Source of the DNA: Candidatus Pacearchaeota archaeon
GTDB lineage: Archaea > Nanobdellota > Nanobdellia > Pacearchaeales > GW2011-AR1
Reading direction: 5' to 3'
DNA: 20,000 nucleotides
Assembly (NCBI GenBank): GCA_017609045.1
Contig: JAFCES010000002.1
Location: forward strand, 3,119 to 23,118
Shown here: piece after piece, positions 15,645 through 20,000 of the stretch
Layout: every line of letters starts with the position of its first letter
Numbering within the stretch: position 1 is the stretch's first letter
The notes under the pieces: generated by a model
The model's input: the letters and a program-made list of their open reading frames with translations, nothing else
Told to the model about the DNA's origin: nothing
Databases searched by the model: none
Position numbers and translations under genes: made by a program

Positions 15645-16036
15645 AAGAAGAACAAGAAACACAAGAGTTTACGAAATATGAGACAGCAAGGATTTTAGGA
15701 GCTCGCGCTCTTCAAATTGCTATGGATGCTCCCCTACTTTTGAAGATAAGTAAAGAGAAGTTAGAAGAAGTTAAGTTTGACCCTTTGAAAATAGCTGAGC
15801 TCGAATTTAATGCTAAAGTTCTTCCAATAACAGTAAAAAGACCCTTTCCAAAAAAAGCAGACGTTGAATTGAAAAGAGAGAAAGAAGAAGTGAAGAAAAA
15901 GGATGAGGAAGAAAAGCAGGAAGAAAAAGGAGAAAAGGAAATAAAAGAGGAAGGAGAGATAATGGAGCTTGTAAAGCCGGAAGATGAAGAAGAGGTAATG
16001 GAAGAAAAAATAGAAAGAGAAGAAGAGGCTATTTAG
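15641..16036 (+). CDS. rpoK: RNA polymerase subunit K (Rpb6/omega homologue) with acidic C-terminal tail
   Basis: Residues 10-71 match RpoK: FTKYETARILGARALQIAMD followed by APLLLKI, DPLKIAELEF and the terminal LPITVKRPFPK signature. RpoK/Rpb6/omega promotes assembly of the polymerase by clamping the largest subunit. The protein continues for about 60 further residues (72-131), almost entirely Glu, Lys and Asp, with no aromatic residue. Archaeal RpoK usually ends near the RRPLP motif, so this tail is unusual. The ATG overlaps the rrp42 stop (ATGA), linking polymerase and exosome genes in one transcript. The core call is secure; the role of the tail is unknown. Confidence 0.92.
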   Translation: MKEEQETQEFTKYETARILGARALQIAMDAPLLLKISKEKLEEVKFDPLKIAELEFNAKVLPITVKRPFPKKADVELKREKEEVKKKDEEEKQEEKGEKEIKEEGEIMELVKPEDEEEVMEEKIEREEEAI

Positions 16037-16043
16037 GGTTAGG

Positions 16044-16053
16044 TTTTTATATT
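16044..16053 (+). promoter_or_regulatory. Candidate TATA box for enolase
   Basis: TTTTTATATT lies 8 bases after the rpoK stop, centred 25 bases before the enolase ATG at 16073. That spacing predicts a leaderless transcript. No Shine-Dalgarno-like sequence precedes the ATG, which agrees. Confidence 0.5.
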
Positions 16054-16072
16054 CTACTTAATTTCTACATTC

Positions 16073-17266
16073 ATGAAAATAAAAGAGGTTTCAGCAAGAA
16101 GTATTTTTAATTCCAGGAGAGAAAAAACAATACAGGTTTCCATAAGGACAGAACAAGGGCTTTTTACAGCTTCTTCTCCTTCTGGAAAGAGTAAAGGCAG
16201 GCATGAGAAGCCAGCTTTTTTAGGAGATGTTGAGCAAGATATTAACACAATAAGAAATTTTTCAAGCAAGATTTCTGAGATGAACTTTGAAAAATTTTCT
16301 GATCTAAGTAAGCTGGAAAATTTAACAAGGGGGAAGATAGGAGCTAACTCTTTGTTTGCTTTAGAAGTTGGGATATTAAAAGCTCTGGCATCAGAAAAAG
16401 GAGTTGCTCTATGGCAGCTTATTAACCCTAAAGCTAGAAAAATGCCTTTTCCAATAGGAAATTGTATTGGTGGAGGGCTGCATTCGAAAGAAATGAAAGG
16501 CAAAAAGCCAGATTTTCAGGAGTTCCTAATTATTCCAAAAACTGACAAGTTTTTTAATAATGTTTTTTTGATGAAAAAAGCTTTGAATATATGTAGTGAA
16601 GAGTTAAGAGTGAGAAAAGTTAAAGGTAGTTTAAATGATGAAAATGCTTTTTCTACCTGTCTTTCCAATGAAGAGGTCTTAGGGATTATGATGAGAGTAA
16701 AGGAGGAATTAGAAGGTCAAATTGGCGAGAGGATAGATATAGGTATAGACATGGCATCTTCAAGTTTTTATACCGGTTTTCTTTACAGGTATAAAAACAG
16801 AAGGAAAAGGCTGAAAAAAAGAGAACAGATAAATTATGTTTTAGATTTAACTGATAAATACAATATTGACTATATTGAGGACCCATTAGAGGAGAATGAT
16901 TTTACTGGTTTCGCAAGTTTAAAAAGAAAAGCAGTAAGAGCTAGACCAACCTCTATTATTGTGGGAGATGATTTAACAGTCAGTAATCTGCAGAGGTTTA
17001 AGAAAGCTTTGAAAATGAAAAGTATTAATGCTGTAATCCTAAAGCCAAACCAGACTGGAAGTCTATTAGAAATTGCTGAAATAGTAAAGTTAGCTAAAAA
17101 ATATGCTATCAAGACAATACTTTCGCATCGAAGCGGCGAAACTTCAGACACAGCTCTTGCAGAGTTAGCCTTTGGTTTTCAAACTGACTATATAAAAACA
17201 GGTATAATGGGAAAGGAAAGAGAGATAAAGTTAAAGAGGTTAATTGAAATAGAGAAAGAGTTCTGA
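16073..17266 (+). CDS. eno: Enolase (2-phosphoglycerate dehydratase), divergent and short
   Basis: The 397-residue protein is about 30 residues shorter than usual enolases. It converts 2-phosphoglycerate to phosphoenolpyruvate. Expected residues are present: Ser40 in PSGKSKG (usually SGASTG), His137 in GGGLH, Glu150 in DFQEF, Glu190 in NDENA (usually GDEGG), Mg ligands Asp226 (GIDMASS), Glu269 (YIEDP) and Asp300 (VGDD), Lys324 (LKPNQTG), SHRSGET (351-357) and Lys375 (IKTG). The flexible-loop glycines are altered, but the active site looks complete, so I expect an enzyme. An rpoK-eno-rpsB order is the conserved archaeal arrangement. Confidence 0.93.
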   Translation: MKIKEVSARSIFNSRREKTIQVSIRTEQGLFTASSPSGKSKGRHEKPAFLGDVEQDINTIRNFSSKISEMNFEKFSDLSKLENLTRGKIGANSLFALEVGILKALASEKGVALWQLINPKARKMPFPIGNCIGGGLHSKEMKGKKPDFQEFLIIPKTDKFFNNVFLMKKALNICSEELRVRKVKGSLNDENAFSTCLSNEEVLGIMMRVKEELEGQIGERIDIGIDMASSSFYTGFLYRYKNRRKRLKKREQINYVLDLTDKYNIDYIEDPLEENDFTGFASLKRKAVRARPTSIIVGDDLTVSNLQRFKKALKMKSINAVILKPNQTGSLLEIAEIVKLAKKYAIKTILSHRSGETSDTALAELAFGFQTDYIKTGIMGKEREIKLKRLIEIEKEF

Positions 17267-17318
17267 AAGAGTTGAACCTGAAAGTGGTAGAGGATTAGAA
17301 GCAAAAAATTTAGACAAA

Positions 17319-17342
17319 TCTAAAAATCAAGCAATTTTTAGA
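17319..17342 (+). terminator. 9-bp perfect hairpin after enolase
   Basis: TCTAAAAAT and ATTTTTAGA are exact inverted copies around a 6-base loop, starting 52 bases after the eno stop. Its stem is AT-rich and no long T-run follows, so it may be a processing or weak termination signal. The surrounding region 17267-17513 contains no ORF I would support. Confidence 0.4.
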
Positions 17343-17378
17343 GCTTATTACTTTTAGATTAAGAATATTTTAAAAAGA

Positions 17379-17386
17379 TTTAAAAA
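17379..17386 (+). promoter_or_regulatory. Candidate TATA box for rpsB leader transcript
   Basis: TTTAAAAA, preceded by a purine-rich AAAAGA that could act as a BRE, would start RNA near 17408, upstream of the structured element at 17419-17461. An alternative box (CTATTTATAC, 17462-17471) would start near 17492 and exclude it. The sequence alone does not decide. Confidence 0.35.
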
Positions 17387-17418
17387 CTCTCTAAATCTTA
17401 GAAATTAAATTTAGGTAA

Positions 17419-17461
17419 GCAGGTGCAAAATCTCTAACGAGAGAGTAGCTTTAACTCCTGC
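17419..17461 (+). promoter_or_regulatory. Structured element in the rpsB leader
   Basis: An outer stem GCAGG (17419-17423) with CCTGC (17457-17461) encloses a tetraloop hairpin TCTCT-AACG-AGAGA (17431-17444). A competing hairpin GAGT/ACTC (17443-17446 with 17454-17457) overlaps both stems, so two mutually exclusive folds exist. The 43-base element ends 52 bases before the rpsB ATG. It is too short for a tRNA and lacks box C/D motifs. Autoregulation by uS2 is an inference. Confidence 0.4.
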
Positions 17462-17497
17462 ACTATTTATACTAAATAAAAAGTTTTGAAGTTGGCA

Positions 17498-17506
17498 GAG
17501 GTGAGG
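17498..17506 (+). promoter_or_regulatory. Strong Shine-Dalgarno site of rpsB
   Basis: GAGGTGAGG matches the canonical archaeal/bacterial anti-SD complement and is spaced 7 bases from ATG 17514. It is the best ribosome-binding site in the window and fixes the rpsB start, supporting the long N-terminal extension as genuinely translated. Confidence 0.75.
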
Positions 17507-17513
17507 GGTAAAA

Positions 17514-18266
17514 ATGAAAGTAGAAAAAGATAAAAAAGCAAAGAAGAAAGTTGCTGATGATAAAAAATCTGCAGCAGGGGAAACTGAAAAGGTTTCCCGG
17601 AAACAATTAGAAAAAAAAGCAAAAATACTGGCAGATAAAATAAAGACAGAGGATATAAAAGAGAAATTAGAAGAGGCAAGAAAAAAGGATAAAACTTTAG
17701 TCCCTATAAATGAGTATGTAAAGGCAGGAGCTTATATTGGAACTAAAGTAATTACACCACATATGAGACCATTTGTTTATAGAAGAAGAAATGATGGTAT
17801 AGCCATTATAAACACTAATTTAATAGATGAAAAATTAAAAGAAGCTGCTGGATTACTTACCAGATATGAACCAGAAGATTTTATCATTGTGTGTAAAAGA
17901 GAAGCTGGCTGGAAAGCTGTTGAAAAATTCTCTGAGTTGACTGGAGTTCGCGTATTCACAAAAAAATATCCTGCTGGAATTCTCACAAACTCTAACTTGC
18001 CTAGTTTTTTTGAAGTAGATATGGTTTTTATCTGCGATCCATGGTTAGATAAGAACGCGTTAAAAGATGCAAAAAAAATTAAAAAGAAAATTTTTGCTTT
18101 ATGTGATACAAATAATTATACTTTTGACATAGATTTTTTTGTTCCTTGCAATAATAAAGCGGGAAAGAGTTTAGGCTTGATCTTTTATATTCTTGCAAGA
18201 GAGTATTTAAAAGCAAAAGGGATAAAGAAGAAGGTAGAAATGGAAGATTTTGTTGAATTGGATTAG
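17514..18266 (+). CDS. rpsB: Small-subunit ribosomal protein uS2 with basic N-terminal extension
   Basis: From about residue 61 the 250-residue protein is a normal archaeal uS2: LVPINEYVKAGAYIGTK (62-78), HMRPFVYRRRNDGIAIIN, a RYEPEDFIIVCKREAG strand, and FDIDFFVPCNNKAGKSLGLI near the end. uS2 binds the 30S platform/head junction late in assembly. Residues 1-60 are an added Lys/Glu/Ala-rich segment with no similarity I can name. The strong SD site before ATG 17514 says it is translated. The gene follows enolase after 247 bases of leader and precedes a small membrane protein and the 16S gene. Confidence 0.94.
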   Translation: MKVEKDKKAKKKVADDKKSAAGETEKVSRKQLEKKAKILADKIKTEDIKEKLEEARKKDKTLVPINEYVKAGAYIGTKVITPHMRPFVYRRRNDGIAIINTNLIDEKLKEAAGLLTRYEPEDFIIVCKREAGWKAVEKFSELTGVRVFTKKYPAGILTNSNLPSFFEVDMVFICDPWLDKNALKDAKKIKKKIFALCDTNNYTFDIDFFVPCNNKAGKSLGLIFYILAREYLKAKGIKKKVEMEDFVELD

Positions 18267-18301
18267 AAATTTTTAGAGTTTGATTTGAAGTTATCGTGAA
18301 G

Positions 18302-18309
18302 TTTATAAA
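18302..18309 (+). promoter_or_regulatory. TATA box of the six-cysteine protein gene
   Basis: TTTATAAA is centred 25 bases before ATG 18331, predicting a leaderless message. No Shine-Dalgarno-like motif intervenes. Confidence 0.65.
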
Positions 18310-18330
18310 TATCTTTTTCTTAATTTAGGT

Positions 18331-18594
18331 ATGGGATACATATCTATAAGGAGAAAAGATATTGTGATTTGGGCGTTTACGTTACTTTTTATTATATTAG
18401 CAATAGTTCTCGTTCGCTTACCTACAAATAATGGAGACGAAACTATAGTTGGTGGATGTGGAAGTGTACATCCTGATTATATTCAGGAATGCTGTAATAG
18501 ATGGGCCGAGGAAAATAATATTGTGAAGATACAGTGTGTAGGTGAATGGGAAATAAAGGATGGAGAATGTGCTTGGAAATGTGATACTGGTTAA
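18331..18594 (+). CDS. Small membrane-anchored six-cysteine protein, unknown function
   Basis: The 87-residue product has a short basic head (MGYISIRRKD), one membrane helix (about 11-30, IVIWAFTLLFIILAIVLVRL) and a roughly 57-residue domain. With positive residues before the helix, the domain should face outside. Six cysteines are at 43, 54, 55, 69, 80 and 84, consistent with up to three disulfides or a metal site. The spacing includes a CCNRWAEENNI and CVGEWEIKDGECAWKC. I do not recognise a characterised family. A TATA box with leaderless spacing supports it as a real gene, and it stands alone between rpsB and the rRNA promoter. Confidence 0.72.
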   Translation: MGYISIRRKDIVIWAFTLLFIILAIVLVRLPTNNGDETIVGGCGSVHPDYIQECCNRWAEENNIVKIQCVGEWEIKDGECAWKCDTG

Positions 18595-18828
18595 CTGTAT
18601 TCTAATAAAACAATTTGGTAAATAGTCTGCCTAAGGAATCATCATATACTATTCTGTGTAAACTCTTTTGGAGGAATTGGGAAAAGGCCATTTTTGATTT
18701 AGAAGAAAGATATATTAGATAAATAAGCATCAATAACTAATAAACTTAATCGACGAGCTTATAGAGGAGATTGTTCATTATTAATTTAAAAGTTATAAGA
18801 TTTCAGCAAAGCCATTTTTAACAAAACC
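18595..18828. other. Non-coding stretch with no supported gene
   Basis: About 230 AT-rich bases between the six-cysteine gene and the rRNA promoters. Both strands contain a short open frame (about 36 codons on plus without ATG, 42 codons on minus at 18602-18730). Neither has a recognisable product or promoter. I see no tRNA or repeat here. Confidence 0.5.
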
Positions 18829-18853
18829 TTTATAAAGTAGAAAGGTTTATAAA
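18829..18853 (+). promoter_or_regulatory. Tandem TATA boxes of the rRNA transcript
   Basis: Two exact TTTATAAA boxes lie at 18829-18836 and 18846-18853, 17 bases apart, predicting starts near 18858 and 18875. ACCTTT (18826-18831) and AAAGGT (18841-18846) form an inverted pair spanning the first box. Tandem strong promoters fit an rRNA gene, whose mature 5' end is about 150-165 bases downstream. Confidence 0.6.
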
Positions 18854-18943
18854 TAAGTATAAAGTGAGAAACTTATTAAAATGTTAACTGGAATGAGTGC
18901 CTTAACAATAGAATATAAGGTATGATGTATGTAAGGCTCTGTT

Positions 18944-18981
18944 CTAGTAAATTTCTTTAAATGATTTTTTAGAAATACTAG
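18944..18981 (+). other. Hairpin in the 16S precursor leader
   Basis: CTAGT and ATTTCT on the left pair with AGAAAT and ACTAG on the right (11 bp with a 2-base AA bulge) around a 14-base U-rich loop. It is part of the pre-rRNA leader if transcription starts at the tandem TATA boxes. A smaller CCTTA/TAAGG hairpin precedes it at 18900-18920. The usual long processing stem cannot be judged because the 3' flank is outside the window. Confidence 0.45.
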
Positions 18982-19008
18982 TCGTCAATAAGAGAGGTAT
19001 GGCTTTGC

Positions 19009-19039
19009 ATCCTCAGAAGGATAAATTCCAGTTTATCCT
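19009..19039 (+). promoter_or_regulatory. Two-way pairing element across the 16S 5' end
   Basis: ATCCT (19009-19013), AGGAT (19018-19022) and ATCCT (19035-19039) lie in a row. The middle copy can form a leader hairpin with the first (4-base loop CAGA). In extended form AGGATAAA (19018-19025) it can instead pair perfectly over 8 bases with TTTATCCT (19032-19039) of 16S. The second pairing covers E. coli positions 13-20, including the strand of the central pseudoknot. Function is inference. Confidence 0.5.
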
Positions 19040-20000
19040 GCTGGAGGCTGCGGCTATCTGGTTTGCACTTAGACATGCAAGTCTCTCGAAAGAGGGCGAA
19101 CTGCTCAGTAACACGTAGCTAACCTGCCTTTAGGTCAAGGATACCCTCCTGGGAAACTGAGGCTAACACTTGATAAGAGATTGTTTCTGGAAAGAACTAT
19201 CTCTGAAACTCGAGCCTAAAGAAGGGGCTGCGGTGGATTAGGTTGTTGTTGGTGTAAAAGACTAACAAGCCGATGATCCATAAGGGCTCTTAGCGGAGAA
19301 GCCCTGAGAAGGAATCTGAGACACTATTCCTAGCCCTACGGGGTGCAGCAGTTAGGTATTTTTTGCAATGCGCGAAAGCGTGACAAAGCGAGCCAGAGTG
19401 TTTCTCATATAGAGAAACTTTTGTCAGCTGTAAAAAGGCTGACGAATAAGGACTGGGCAAGACTGGTGCCAGCCGCCGCGGTAACCCCAGCGGTCCAAGT
19501 CGCAGCCACAATTATTGGGTCTAAAACATCCGTAGCTTGCCTTGTAAGTCTTTTGTGAAATTTTGTCTCTTAAGGGCAAAACGAGCAAGAGATACTGTAA
19601 GGCTAGAGACCGGGGGATGTGAGAAGTACAACTAAGGTAGTGGTAAAATACGTTGATCTTGGTTGGACTAACGATAGCGAAGGCATCTCACAATAACGGT
19701 TCTGACAGTGAGGGATGAAGGCTAGGGGCGCAAAACGGATTAGATACCCGTGTAGTCCTAGCAGTAAACACTGCGCACTAAACATCGGGACCTCCTCGAG
19801 AGGTTTCGGTGCTGTAGGGAAGCCGTAGAGTGCGCTACCTGGGAAGTATAGTCGCAAGGCCGAAACTTAAAGGAATTGGCGGGGGAGCACTACAACGGGT
19901 GACGCGTGCGGTTCAATTAGATTCCACACCGTGAACCTCACCAGGACCGACAGCAGAATGAAGGTCAGTCTGAAGGGCTTACCTGACACGCTGAGAGGAG
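19025..20000 (+). rRNA. 16S ribosomal RNA, 5' part (about two thirds), runs off window
   Basis: The gene opens with ATTCCAGTTTATCCTGCTGG, a divergent form of the archaeal ATTCCGGTTGATCC start. Universal landmarks follow: ACATGCAAGTC (19072-19082), ACGGGGTGCAGCAG (19338-19351), GTGCCAGCCGCCGCGGTAA (19466-19484, the 530 loop), ATTAGATACCC (19739-19749) and AGGAATTGGCGGGGGAGCAC (19871-19890). The window ends at GACACGCTGAGAGGAG, near E. coli position 1050. The 900-region matches archaeal rather than bacterial consensus. Helix 1 is kept by a paired change (A11:U23). The 5' end is placed by homology, so it may be off by a few bases. No tRNA lies between the promoters and the 16S. Confidence 0.96.

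Noticed and set aside
15860..16030. Purine-rich repeat-like tract in rpoK that could be a tandem repeat
   Set aside because: It is low-complexity Glu/Lys coding sequence without a fixed repeat unit.
17400..17465. Possible tRNA or tRNA half in the rpsB leader
   Set aside because: Only about 43 bases, no T-loop TTCGA/TTCAA motif and no acceptor stem.
18620..18722. Plus-strand open frame of about 36 codons reading like a protein tail (ending WEKAIFDLEERYIR), possible gene remnant
   Set aside because: No ATG and no identifiable parent family; too short to call a pseudogene.
18602..18730. 42-codon minus-strand ORF beginning MLIYLIYLSS in the gap before the rRNA promoters
   Set aside because: No promoter with convincing spacing and no recognised family; the opposite strand is also open here, so chance is likely.
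1..20000. CRISPR array, transposase, integrase or attachment sites
   Set aside because: No regularly spaced repeats, no transposase or integrase motifs and no terminal inverted repeats were seen.

Overview
The window is AT-rich archaeal chromosome. It carries archaeal or eukaryote-type information-processing genes (20S proteasome alpha and beta, Rrp4/Rrp41/Rrp42 exosome, SBDS, Pop5, RpoK, aCPSF1/FttA, aRNase J, Mre11-Rad50) and TTTATAAA-type TATA boxes placed 25-32 bases before start codons. The 5' part of a 16S rRNA gene carries archaeal signatures but is divergent. Short genes, tight spacing and the odd 16S suggest a reduced-genome archaeon, perhaps DPANN-like. I cannot name a lineage from sequence reading alone.

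Layout. 1-6817 is a minus-strand block, transcribed as mre11-rad50 (11-base overlap), proteasome beta, the KH/beta-CASP factor aCPSF1, then a presenilin-like GxGD membrane protease that runs off the left edge. 6818-6980 is a divergent, AT-tract-rich intergenic region. 6981-9630 (+) holds a GT4 and a GT2 glycosyltransferase and a five-helix membrane protein. 9633-11320 (-) holds aRNase J followed by a small UBA-like, C-tail-anchored protein. 11321-11562 is a divergent control region with an 11-base direct repeat.

11563-18266 (+) is the core block: pop5, psmA, sbds, rrp4, rrp41, rrp42, rpoK, enolase, rpsB, mostly with ATGA overlaps or very short gaps. It joins two neighbourhoods that are usually separate in archaea: the exosome/proteasome superoperon and the rpoN-rpoK-eno-rpsB cluster. 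A small six-cysteine membrane-anchored protein follows (18331-18594). After a roughly 430-base rRNA promoter and leader region, the 16S gene runs off the right edge.

Functionally the window is dominated by RNA birth and death: transcription termination (aCPSF1), 5'-end decay (RNase J), 3'-end decay (exosome), tRNA 5' maturation (Pop5), RNAP (RpoK), ribosome maturation (SBDS), uS2 and 16S. Protein turnover (20S proteasome, intramembrane protease) and double-strand-break repair (Mre11-Rad50) are the other themes. I see no CRISPR array, transposon, tRNA or prophage. The most interesting signals are non-coding: a leader segment that can pair either with itself or with the 5' end of 16S, a structured rpsB leader, and a helically phased AT-tract array.
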